Shown: in pieces, positions 17,039 to 25,807 of the stretch
How the letters are laid out: each line of letters starts with the position of its first letter
How positions within the stretch are numbered: the first letter of the stretch is position 1
Origin: DATFDN01 sp963818725
Lineage (GTDB): Bacteria; Pseudomonadota; Alphaproteobacteria; Acetobacterales; Acetobacteraceae
Length of the DNA: 64,000 nucleotides
Direction: 5' to 3'
Assembly: GCA_963818725.1 (NCBI GenBank)
Contig: CAWFTU010000012.1
Location: 1-64,000, forward strand
Notes under the pieces: generated by a model
Databases searched by the model: none
The model's input: only the letters and a program-made list of their open reading frames with translations
Told to the model about the DNA's origin: nothing
Made by a program: the position numbers and the translations under genes

Positions 17039-18442
17039 TCAGCCGCGTCGTGCGTCGCGTCGATGGCCCACGCGCACAAAGCTGATGAGTGTCGCGCCGG
17101 CCGCGGCAACCGTGCCGGCCAGCAGCGAAAGCCGGACCCCGCCCGCGATACCGGCCCCGCTCGCGGAGCCGATGCCGAACATCAGCGCGACGAGCGCGGT
17201 TCCGGTGGTTTGCCCCAAGAGCCGCGCCGTCGAGAGCATGCCGGAGGCCGCGCCGCTGCGCTCGGGCGGCGCGGCGCCGACCAGCAGGCGGTTGTTGGGG
17301 GATTGGAAGAAGCCGAACCCGAAGCCGGAGACCGCCATGCGCCACGCCACGTTTTCCCAGCCCGGCTGTGCCGGCATGGTCAGCAGGAGCGCCATCCCCG
17401 CGGTCATCACCGCGAGCCCCATCGCGCCTAGGAGCGTCGGCGCGGTCCGGTCCGACAGCCGCCCGGCGATCGGGGCGATAATGACGACGATCGCCGGCCA
17501 CGGGGTCATCAGCAACCCGGTTGTGATCTGCGAGAGGTGCCCCGCGTCCTCGAACAGGAAGGGCAGCGACACGAACGCGGCGCCCTGGGCCGTGTAGGAG
17601 CAGATCGAGGTGCCCACCGACAGCGCGAAGATCGGGCGGCGGAACAGGTCCACCGGAAGGATGGGCGCGGTGCGCGCCAGCTCCCGCGTGACGAAAACCG
17701 CGCCGAAGAGCGCCGCCGCGGCGAGCTCCCCCGCCGCCCAGGCGCCGCGTCCGCCTCGCCCCAGCTCGTCGACCGCGAAGATCAGCAGCCCCAGCGTGAT
17801 GGCGTTCAGCGCCGCCCCGAGCAGGTCGAAGCGGTGCCGGCTGCGCGGGGTCATCGGCAGCACGTGCGCGGCGAGCCACAGTGCGATCCCGCCCGGCACG
17901 ATGTTCACCGCGAACAGCCAGTGCCAGCTCGCCACCGACAGGATCGCGGCCGCGACCGTCGGCCCCGTCGCAGACGAGGTCGCGACCACGAACGCGATAA
18001 ACCCAATGCCGCGCCCCAGCATCGCGCGGGGAAAGACAAAACGGACCAGCGCGGTGTTCACGCTCATGATCCCGGCACCGCCCAGTCCTTGGAGGACGCG
18101 GGAGACCACGAGCATAGGCAGGGACTGCGAGGCCGCGCAGGCGGCGGAGGCCACGGTGAAGACCGCGAGCCCGACCCAGTACACCCTCTTGTAGCCGACA
18201 ATGTCGCCCAGGGAGGCGAGGGGCAGCAGGGAGACCGTGACCGCGAGCTGGTAGGAGTTGACGACCCAGATCGAGCTGGCCGGTGTCGCGGCAAGCTCGC
18301 GCGCGATCGTCGGCAAGGCGATGTTGGCGATGGCTGAATCCAGCACGGACATCGCGACGGCAATGCCCAAGGTTATCATTGCCCGAAGCCGCTCGGGCGG
18401 GGGCAGCCCGTCGGCGGGCAGGGCGGCATTCGCGGGCGACAT
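17039..18442 (-). CDS. MFS efflux transporter, DHA2 (14-helix) type
   Basis: A 467-residue membrane protein with about 14 hydrophobic helices. The first helix holds AMSVLDSAIANIALPTIA, the drug:H+ antiporter-2 family signature (LDxTIvNVALP type). Motif A is LGDIVGYKRVY, and QGLGGAGIMSVNTALVRFVF corresponds to motif B/C. Another marker is LVGAAPPERSGAASGMLSTA near the end. It probably exports drugs or metabolites using proton motive force. It converges with the ribA-ykuD pair. There is no adjacent regulator or membrane-fusion protein, so its substrate and regulation remain open. Confidence 0.85.
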   Translation of the reverse strand: MSPANAALPADGLPPPERLRAMITLGIAVAMSVLDSAIANIALPTIARELAATPASSIWVVNSYQLAVTVSLLPLASLGDIVGYKRVYWVGLAVFTVASAACAASQSLPMLVVSRVLQGLGGAGIMSVNTALVRFVFPRAMLGRGIGFIAFVVATSSATGPTVAAAILSVASWHWLFAVNIVPGGIALWLAAHVLPMTPRSRHRFDLLGAALNAITLGLLIFAVDELGRGGRGAWAAGELAAAALFGAVFVTRELARTAPILPVDLFRRPIFALSVGTSICSYTAQGAAFVSLPFLFEDAGHLSQITTGLLMTPWPAIVVIIAPIAGRLSDRTAPTLLGAMGLAVMTAGMALLLTMPAQPGWENVAWRMAVSGFGFGFFQSPNNRLLVGAAPPERSGAASGMLSTARLLGQTTGTALVALMFGIGSASGAGIAGGVRLSLLAGTVAAAGATLISFVRVGHRRDARRG

Positions 18443-18652
18443 GCGAGGGTATAGCTACGTCAGTGTGCTGGTCTCGCCAACCCGGTGGGTTCACCCTTCC
18501 GCCGCACGATCGTTGGCAGGCTGAGCACGTTCAGCTCTGACAAGGCTGACCGTTGCCTTCGTCCTCGCATCCCGGCGCGCTCCACATTATGTGTGCGCCG
18601 CAGCACGTCGCGTCCGGCCCAACCGGCGCTTGGAAAACGCCCGAGAGGCCGA

Positions 18653-20483
18653 ATGGATATCCGCAATCTCGCCATCATCGCCCATGTCGATCATGGCAAG
18701 ACCACGTTGGTCGATCAGCTCCTGCGCCAGTCCGGCGCCTACCGCGAGCACCAGCAGGTGGTGGAGCGGGCACTGGATCGCAACGAGCTGGAGCGCGAGC
18801 GGGGCATCACCATCCTCGCCAAGTGCGCCTCGGTGGTCTGGAAGGGCACCCGCATCAACATCGTCGATACGCCCGGCCACGCCGATTTCGGCGGCGAGGT
18901 CGAGCGCATCCTGAACATGGTCGATGGCGCGCTGGTGCTCGTGGACGCCGCCGAGGGCGTGCTGCCGCAGACGAAGTTCGTGGTCGGCAAGGCGCTGGCG
19001 CGCGGCCTGAGGTCGATCGTCGTCGTCAACAAGGTCGATCGGTCCGATGCCCGCCCCGACGAGGTGCATACGGAAGTATTCGACCTGTTCGCGGCGCTGG
19101 GCGCAACCGACGCGCAGCTCGACTTCCCGGTGCTGTTCGCCTCCGGGCGGAACGGCTGGGCCGATCCGACCCTGGACGGTCCCCGCCAGGATCTATCGGC
19201 GCTGTTCGACCTCGTGCTGCGCCATGTCCCGGCTCCCGCGCTGGATGCGGAGGCGCCGTTCGCCATGGTGGCGAGCATCCTCGAGTATGACAACTTTCTG
19301 GGGCGCGTGCTGACGGGGAGGGTGGAGCAGGGCCGCGCGCGGCTCAACATGCCCGTCAAGGTCCTGGGTGCGGACGGGCGGCAGGTCGAGGCTGGGCGGA
19401 TGACCAAGCTGCTGTCGTTCCGGGGCCTGGACCGGGTGCCGGTGGAGGAGGCGGGGGCGGGCGACATCATCGCGGTGGCCGGCCTCGCCGAGGCCACGGT
19501 CCCGGACACGATCGGCGCCCTGGACCTGAGCGCGCCGCTGCATGCGACCCCCGTCGATCCGCCAACCCTGGCGATGACCTTTCGCATCAATGACGGCCCG
19601 CTCGCGGGGCGGGAGGGCAAGAAGGTGACGTCGCGGCAAATCCGCGAACGCCTGTTCCGCGAGGCCGAGGGCAACGTCGCCATCAGGGTCTCCGATAGCA
19701 GCGAGACCGATGCGTTCGAGGTGGCCGGGCGGGGCGAGCTTCAGTTGGGCGTGCTCATCGAGCAGATGCGCCGCGAGGGCTTCGAGCTGACGATCGGCCG
19801 CCCGCGCGTGCTGACCCGGCGCAACGAGGAGACCGGCGATCGGGAGGAGCCGATGGAGGAGGCGCTGGTCGATGTGGACGAGCCCTACTCCGGCGTGGTG
19901 GTCGAGAAGATGTCCCTCCGCAAGGGCGAGCTGCGCGACATGCGTCCGTCAGGGAGCGGGAAGGTCCGGCTGACCTTCCTTATCCCGAGCCGGGGCCTGA
20001 TCGGCTACCACGGCGAGTTCCTGACCGACACGCGGGGGACCGGGATCATGAACCGGCTGTTCGCCGGATACGGCCCCTGGAAGGGGCCGATCGAGGGGCG
20101 TCGCACCGGCTCGTTGATCTCCAATTCCGACGGCGAGGCGGTGCACTACGCGCTGTTCTACTTGCAGGAGCGCGGGACGCTGTTCGTCAGCCCCGGCGAG
20201 AAAGTGTATGTCGGCATGATCCTGGGCGAGCACAGCCGGGGATCGGATCTCCGACGTGAACCCGATCAAGGAGAAGAAGCTCACGAACATCCGCGCCGCC
20301 GGCAAAGACGACGCGATGCTGCTCATCCCGCCACGCAAGATGAGCCTGGAACAGGCGATCGCCTACATCGAGGATGACGAGCTGGTGGAGGTGACGCCGT
20401 CGGCGGTGCGCCTGCGCAAGCGGCACCTCGACCGGCACGAGCGCAAACGTCATGAGCGGCGGGCCGAGAGCGAGGCGGCCTAA
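18653..20483 (+). CDS. typA: ribosome-associated GTPase TypA/BipA, one-base frameshift
   Basis: A translational GTPase of about 609 residues. It has G1 AHVDHGKTTLVDQLL, switch II DTPGHADFGGEVERIL, G4 NKVD, and the C-terminal BipA-specific segments FLIPSRGLIGYHGEFL and GTGIMNRLF. The reading frame breaks after MILGEHSRG at about 20251, where an extra C sits in GATCTCCGAC. The tail continues in the next frame as NPIKEKKLTNIRAAGKDD and ends AESEAA at 20483. TypA helps 50S assembly and stress growth. ATG 18653 is chosen because the family starts MDIRNLAIIAHVDHG. A conserved housekeeping gene with one extra base suggests sequencing error. Confidence 0.9.
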
Positions 20484-20514
20484 TAACCTCCGTCTCTGAC
20501 TTAACGGAAAAGGC

Positions 20515-21340
20515 TCAATCGGGCTCGATCGGCATCGTCGCGATGCTGGTCCAGGCGATCGGGGCACCGCACTTTTCGGCGGCCTGATCCGGCGGCAGGG
20601 ACGTGTCCCAATGCACCGCGAGGAAGCGGCGTGCCGTCACGTGCGCCGCCGCGTCCGAGATCAGCCAGAGCAGCGGCGGGACCATCACCTCGGGACGGAT
20701 CAGCCGCGAGCGGTCGGCCAGCTCCGCTTCGGGGATGATCCGGGTGTCCGTCATTCCGCCGGGCACCAGCACGTTGGCGGTGACGCCGCTGCCGGCGAGG
20801 TCGGCGGCCATGACCGCCGCGCCCGCCTCGGCCGCGGCCTTGCTCGCACCATACAGCGCATAGCCGCCCCGGATCATCGGTACCGAGACTCGTGGTCACA
20901 GTGACGATCCGTCCCTTGCCGGCGCGCAGCATCCGGGGCGCGACGGCGCGCGCCATCATCAGGGGCGCGGTGGCGTTCACCGCCACGAAACGCTGCCACT
21001 GCTCGGGCGCGATCTCCCAGAAGCGGATCGGATGGTGCCGCTGGTCGGGGCGGATAGCGCCCTGTCCCACGCCGGCATTGTTCACCAGCACGTCGATGCG
21101 CCCCAGCGCGCGCTCCGCCTCGTCCACCACTCTGTCGCACGCGCCGGCCTCGGCCAAATCCGCCCGGATGGGCACGAACCGGCCTGGAAGTGACCCCGCC
21201 GCGGTCGCCAAGTCATCAAGCCAGGCGGGCTCCCGATCGACCCCGGCGACGCTATGGCCCTCTCGCAGCAAGCCGAGCGTCATAGCCCGGCCGATGCCGC
21301 TGGCTGCTCCGGTCACAACGGCTGCTTCGCTCGCTGGCAT
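20515..21340 (-). CDS. short-chain dehydrogenase/reductase, one-base frameshift
   Basis: A classical SDR of about 274 residues from ATG 21340, with AGGAGG eight bases upstream. The NAD(P) loop is VVTGAASGIGRAM, followed by DVLVNNAGVGQG. After GRIVTVTTSLGT one extra base (at about 20,881) shifts the frame. The catalytic YALYGASKAAAEAG (Tyr-x3-Lys) and the remainder lie in the next frame, ending SIATMPIEPD. Such enzymes oxidise or reduce small alcohols, ketones or sugars; the substrate is unknown. It lies downstream of typA but is convergent to it, with the IS-interrupted doc gene behind it on the same strand. Confidence 0.82.
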
Positions 21341-21558
21341 GGCGGAGTCCTCCTGGTCGTCAGTTTTCAAGGGACGGCGTGTTGCCGAACCCAGGTCCTG
21401 AATTCCTCGTCCGATATCTCACCAGTCGCAAGCTGAAGCGTGACCCCGCTGCCCCCCGTCGAAGCGATGAAGCGCAGGCCATTCAGCCGGAAGCACAAGT
21501 CCAATGCAACGTACGCCGCGCGCTTGTTGCCGTCCACAAAGGGATGACTGCGGGCTAG

Positions 21559-22418
21559 GGTCCGTTAGCTCTTGGGGACTTTGATCCAGTCCATTATTGC
21601 TGCCATGCAGAGCACGCCCATGAAGGAGCGAGCGGTCTTTTCGTAGCGGGTTGCGACAGCGCGCCACTCCTTCAGCCGTCCCCACAGACGCTCGACGAGG
21701 TTGCGGTTCTGGTAAATCCAGGACGGGCAGGCGATCGGCTCCTCGTTGCGCTTGGACGGGATCGCGGGGCGCGCGCCGCTGTCCCAGACCAGGGCGCGGA
21801 ACGCCTGCGAGGCGAGACCGCGATCGCCGACCACCCAACCTGGGACGTCGGACAGGCAGCCGAGCAGACCGGGAGCCAGTGGCAGTTCGTGCGCCTGGCC
21901 CGGGGCGAGGGCGAAGGCAATCGCCCGTCCAGTCCCATCGGCGATCACACACGCCTTGGTGCCATAGCCGCCGCGAGACCGCCCCAGCGCCTCCCGGCTC
22001 TCGCCCTGGGCCGCATCGCATTCTTTTTGGCCGCACCCGCCGCCTTCTGGTGCGCCCGGATGTTCGTGCCGTCCAGAAACACCATGCCGAGGCTGATCCC
22101 GGACTGCTGCACCCGTTCCAGCAGCCGTTCCCAGACGCCCGTCCTTGCCCATCGGATGAAGGTCTGCGCCGCACCCCACCATGGTCCCAGCTCGGCGGGG
22201 ATGCCGCGCCACTTGGCGCCGTTCTGGTGCCGCCAGAGGATGGCCTCGATCGTCCGCCGCAGATCGTGGTGTGACGTCTTCCCGTGCGGGCGAACCGCGT
22301 CGATCAGCGGCCGCAGCACGTTCCATTGCGCGTCGCTCAGCACCTGCATTGTTCACTTCCGTTCCAAAATGACAGGACGGTGGCCGGAAGAATGAAGGTA
22401 TTCAAGGGATGACAGACC
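21559..22418 (-). mobile_element. IS5-family insertion sequence (IS427-like group)
   Basis: An 860-bp element flanked by CTAG on both sides (21555-21558 and 22419-22422), a 4-bp target duplication. Terminal repeats are short: GGTCCGTTA at one end and GGTCTGTCA, read inward, at the other. It inserted into the doc toxin gene. It carries one transposase encoded in two frames. The clean duplication shows a simple transposition event that is probably recent. Confidence 0.8.
21565..22349 (-). CDS. IS5-family transposase, made by frameshifting between two frames
   Basis: Frame A starts at ATG 22349 (MQVLSDAQWNVLRPLIDAVR), with the first catalytic Asp in MVFLDGTNIRAHQKAAG. Frame B continues SREALGRSRGGYGTKACVI and carries the second Asp in GWVVGDRGLASQAF and the Glu region in YQNRNLVERLWGRLKEWRA, ending MDWIKVPKS. 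The switch can occur at CAAAAAG around 22,018-22,026, a plausible -1 slippery site, as is usual in the IS427 group where ORF A and ORF B are joined by programmed frameshifting. The fused DDE transposase would be about 260 residues. Confidence 0.8.
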
Positions 22419-22727
22419 CTAGCGCCATCGCTACAACGCCGCGAGTCCCGCGATATCGCGATCGCGACAGGCCGTCCGGTTGACCGACCCCGCCTGCCGT
22501 GCTGAGCGAGCTGCTCGTCATGCACCGCAACGATAGAAGCATCGGATCACCCCTGCGAACCGGGATGGCAGGCGAAACATGGTGCGGCCCTTTGGCCTGG
22601 ACACCTCCAGCGTACCCGGCTACCCGCTCCGCCCGCCTCCCGCGCCGTCGCCGGATGTCACCACCAACCACCCAAATTGGCCAAAGTCGAGCGTAGCGAT
22701 ACTATAGAGATTTTGAAGGATCCCGTG

Positions 22728-23631
22728 ATGATGAACTATCTTCCGCAGCGCGCCGCGCTCAAGTTCTGGCGGAGCACAGTGCCTCGCTTCAGGATGAGGG
22801 TAGGTCGTACACGTGTCCGCGTTTCGGGGCACAGCAGAAGCCCAGGGGCTCTCTTTAGATGGAGGGAGGGGTGGAAGACCGAGATCATTCGTGAGATATT
22901 TAAAATCGAAGACGGCGACTTCGTTGATGTTGGCGCGAATGTCGGGCAGACACTTCTCGATTACTGCGCCACCGGAATAAATTGCAGGTATATAGGATTC
23001 GAGCCAAATCCGTCAGCGTTTGCATCTCTGCACACTTTTGTCGCGGACAATAAGATCAAAAATTGTGTGATACTCCCCATTGGGTTATCCGACGCAGCAG
23101 CAGTCCTAAACTTGTATTCGCAGGTTCCACATGCCGCAGATGTCAATGCTACAATCGTGCCCGATCTCCGCCCGCGCATGACGTTAGAGCAAACCGCGGT
23201 TTTCTGCTGTCGTTTTGACGACCTGCGAAGCGCTCTCGGCATCGCTTCAATCGGCCTGGTCAAGATCGATGTGGAGGGCGCCGAACTGGCCGTCCTACGC
23301 GGCATGGAGGGAAGCCTTCGCGAACTGCGGGCGCCTGTCCTTTGTGAGATTCTCTACGCGGATGAGAGAGCTGACCTCCGCCAGTACCGGGGAGACCATG
23401 AAATCCACCATGGAGTTTCTCCATCAGACAGACTACGCGCTGTTCCGTATCCTAGTAGATCGGAATACGGGACGCTTTGAGGGTTTAAGGAAAATAGCGG
23501 ATCTTCCGACCCAAGTATGGTCCTTGGGTAATTCACATGAGTGCGACTACGTATTTATTCCAACTGAAAAGATTGGCAAGTACGAACAAATCGCTGCTGT
23601 CGGCAGCCGTAAGCAAGCCGATGCAGGCTAA
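22728..23631 (+). CDS. FkbM-family SAM-dependent methyltransferase, one-base frameshift
   Basis: About 300 residues. The methyltransferase core shows FVDVGANVGQTLLDYC (SAM-binding motif I), YIGFEPNPSAFASL, and LVKIDVEGAELAVLRGME, the last being a strong FkbM signature. After ADLRQYR an extra G at about 23,385 shifts the frame, and the end (FLHQTDYALFRILVD, then NSHECDYVFIPTEKI) is in the next frame. Family members O-methylate sugars or polyketides, often in surface polysaccharide loci. ATG 22728 is favoured by AAGGAT upstream; GTG 22725 and ATG 22731 are alternatives. The gene is visibly richer in A and T than its neighbours and stands alone beside an IS, suggesting horizontal acquisition. 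Confidence 0.8.
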
Positions 23632-23689
23632 GATATTCTAGCTGCTGCTTTTCTCCGGAAATGGCTAAAGCCGGGCTTAGCGCCTACGC

Positions 23690-23755
23690 GCGAAAGCGGG
23701 CAGGGCGCATCGAGATGCAGCGGGCGTGGACCCCGCTTCCGCGGGGGTGACGCTA
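23690..23755. repeat. intergenic hairpin repeat, possible transcript end of hslVU
   Basis: The segment GACCCCGCTTCCGCGGGGGT folds into a GC-rich hairpin (CCCCGC-TTCC-GCGGGG). It belongs to the alphaproteobacterial ...CCCCGCTTTCGCGGGG... intergenic repeat family. It is located just past the hslU stop on the minus strand. There is no T-run, so intrinsic termination is uncertain. Confidence 0.5.
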
Positions 23756-23790
23756 ACCACTGGAAAGCCAGTGTTGTTTCGGACGAACGC

Positions 23791-25110
23791 TTACAGGATG
23801 AACCGGCTCAGGTCGCCCTTCTGCGCCAGCGGCGCGACCCGCTCGTTCACGTAGTCCGCGTCCACGGTGATCGCCTCGCCGGCGCGGTCGGTCGCGGTGA
23901 AGCTGATGTCCTCCAGCAGCCTCTCCAGAACCGTGTGCAGGCGGCGGGCGCCGATGTTCTCCACCCGATCGTTGATGTCGGCGGCCAGCGTCGCCAGCGC
24001 GTCCACCGCGTCCTCGCTGAAACTCAGCGCGACGTTCTCCGTCCCCATCAGCGCCCCGTACTGCTTCAGCAGGGAGTGCTCCGGTTCGGTGAGAATGCGC
24101 CGGAAGTCATCGCGCGAGAGCGGTTGTAGCTCGACGCGAATTGGCAGCCGACCTTGCAACTCGGGCAACAGATCGGCGGGCTTGGCGAGGTGGAAGGCGC
24201 CCGAGGCGATGAACAGCACGTGGTCGGTCTTCACCGGCCCGTATTTGGTGTTGACCGTCGTGCCCTCGATCAGCGGCAGGAGGTCGCGTTGCACGCCTTC
24301 GCGCGAGACATCCCCGCCGCGCACCATGCCCTCGCTGGAGCGCGCGATCTTGTCGATCTCGTCGAGAAACACGATGCCGTTGTTCTCGGCGTGCGCCACC
24401 GCGTCCTTGGCGAGACGATCATTGTCGAGCAGCCGGTCCGCCTCCTCGCGCTCCAGCGCCGCGCGCGCCGCCCGCACCGTCATTCGGCGCGTCTGCTGGG
24501 GGCGGCCGAACATGCCCTTCATCATCTCACCCAGGTTGATGACCTGGCCGGGCGGCATTCCGGGAATGTCGAGCTGCCCGATGGGCATGCCGCTGGGCGG
24601 CTCGGCCACCGAGATCTCGATCTCCTTGTCCTCGAACTCGCCGTTGCGCAGCATCCGGCGGAACTTCGAGCGCGTGTCGGCGGCCGCGCCCTCACCCACC
24701 AATGCGGTGATCAGCCGCTCCTCGGCGGCCAGCTCGGCCTTGGCCTGCACGTCGCGCCGCGAGGACTCGCGCAGCATGACGAGGCTGGCCTCGACCAGGT
24801 CCCGCACGATGCTCTCCACGTCGCGGCCGACATAGCCGACCTCGGTGAACTTGGTCGCCTCCACCTTTAGGAACGGCGACTGGGCGAGCTTGGCCAGCCG
24901 GCGCGCGATCTCGGTCTTGCCGACGCCGGTGGGGCCGATCATGAGGATGTTCTTGGGCACCACCTCTTCCCGCATCTCCTCGGGAAGCTGCTGGCGGCGC
25001 CAGCGGTTGCGCAGCGCAACCGCGACCGCGCGCTTGGCGTCGTGCTGGCCCACGATGAAGCGGTCCAGCTCGGAGACGATCTCGCGCGGCGAATAGGTAG
25101 GAACGTCCAT
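23791..25110 (-). CDS. hslU: ATP-dependent unfoldase subunit of the HslUV protease
   Basis: A 439-residue AAA+ ATPase. It opens MDVPTYSPREIVSELDRFIV. Walker A is MIGPTGVGKTEIARRLA, with the pore-loop GYVGRDVE following, and Walker B is IVFLDEIDKIARS. The intermediate domain and sensor regions (LLPELQGRLPIRVELQPL, NIGARRLHTVLERLLEDI) are complete, and it ends DLSRFIL, the C-terminal tail that docks into HslV. It unfolds proteins and threads them into HslV in the cytoplasm, mainly under heat stress. It starts two bases after the hslV stop, a co-translated pair. No indels are seen. Confidence 0.95.
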   Translation of the reverse strand: MDVPTYSPREIVSELDRFIVGQHDAKRAVAVALRNRWRRQQLPEEMREEVVPKNILMIGPTGVGKTEIARRLAKLAQSPFLKVEATKFTEVGYVGRDVESIVRDLVEASLVMLRESSRRDVQAKAELAAEERLITALVGEGAAADTRSKFRRMLRNGEFEDKEIEISVAEPPSGMPIGQLDIPGMPPGQVINLGEMMKGMFGRPQQTRRMTVRAARAALEREEADRLLDNDRLAKDAVAHAENNGIVFLDEIDKIARSSEGMVRGGDVSREGVQRDLLPLIEGTTVNTKYGPVKTDHVLFIASGAFHLAKPADLLPELQGRLPIRVELQPLSRDDFRRILTEPEHSLLKQYGALMGTENVALSFSEDAVDALATLAADINDRVENIGARRLHTVLERLLEDISFTATDRAGEAITVDADYVNERVAPLAQKGDLSRFIL

Positions 25111-25112
25111 TC

Positions 25113-25679
25113 TCAGAGTGTCTCGATAACTAGTTTGTCGTTGGTATAGACGCAGATATCAGCGGCGATCCGCATCGCGCGGCGCGCGATCTCCTCAGCC
25201 GACATCCCATCCACGGACAGCAGCGCGCGGGCGGCGGCAAGGGCATAGTTGCCGCCCGAGCCGATGGCGATAACCCCGTCCTCCGGTTCCAGCACGTCGC
25301 CGTTGCCGGTCAGCGTGTAGCTGTGGGCGCGGTCGGCGACCGCCATCATCGCCTCCAGCCGGCGCAGGTAGCGGTCGGTCCGCCAGTCCTTCGCCAGCTC
25401 GACGCAGGCGCGCTCCAGTTGGTTGGGGAACCGCTCCAGCTTGGCTTCCAGCCGCTCGAGCAGCGTGAAGGCGTCGGCGGTGGCCCCGGCGAAGCCCGAT
25501 AGTATCGTGCCGCCCGGCCCGATCCGGCGCACCTTGCGGGCATTTCCCTTGATGACGGTCTGCCCCAAGCTGACCTGCCCGTCTCCGGCCATGGCCACCT
25601 GCCCGTCGCGGCGAACGCACAGAATCGTCGTCCCGTGCCAACCCACCGGGTCGGGCAAAACAAAAGGTTGTGTATCCAT
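25113..25679 (-). CDS. hslV: proteolytic subunit of the HslUV protease
   Basis: A 188-residue Ntn-type threonine peptidase. The mature enzyme should begin at the first Thr of TTILCVRRDGQVAMAGDGQV, after removal of a short propeptide (MDTQPFVLPDPVGWHG), a longer leader than in E. coli and typical of alphaproteobacteria. Other family strings are GFAGATADAFTLLERLE and VIAIGSGGNYALAAARAL. I take ATG 25679 as start because residues further upstream are not conserved. Twelve of these subunits form the double-ring chamber. It leads the hslVU operon and is divergent from the MFS gene at 25808. Confidence 0.93.
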   Translation of the reverse strand: MDTQPFVLPDPVGWHGTTILCVRRDGQVAMAGDGQVSLGQTVIKGNARKVRRIGPGGTILSGFAGATADAFTLLERLEAKLERFPNQLERACVELAKDWRTDRYLRRLEAMMAVADRAHSYTLTGNGDVLEPEDGVIAIGSGGNYALAAARALLSVDGMSAEEIARRAMRIAADICVYTNDKLVIETL

Positions 25680-25807
25680 TTCACGCGGTGAGATGGTCCG
25701 TCCAGGCCGGATCGGCAAGGGACCGGGTTGACGCGGCGCGCTCTCGCGCTCTCAAAGGCCTGGCTGGACCAAGCAATGAACCGGTGCGGTACAGCCCGGG
25801 AGGAACA

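Larger units (their letters stand above)
21367..22534 (-). pseudogene. doc: Doc/Fic-type death-on-curing toxin, interrupted by an IS5 element
   Basis: The 3' part (21367-21558, minus) encodes RSHPFVDGNKRAAYVALDLC, the Fic active-site motif HPFxxGNKR, and ends WVRQHAVP. The 5' part lies beyond the insertion (22423-22534), with AVHDEQLAQHG, typical of Doc N termini, and DIAGLAAL just before the break. Joining the halves across a single CTAG restores AMALARSHPF. The 5' part also has a one-base loss before the join and lacks roughly 15-20 residues compared with intact Doc. Doc proteins phosphorylate EF-Tu and are checked by a small antitoxin; no antitoxin gene is recognisable upstream. This copy is dead. 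Confidence 0.7.
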
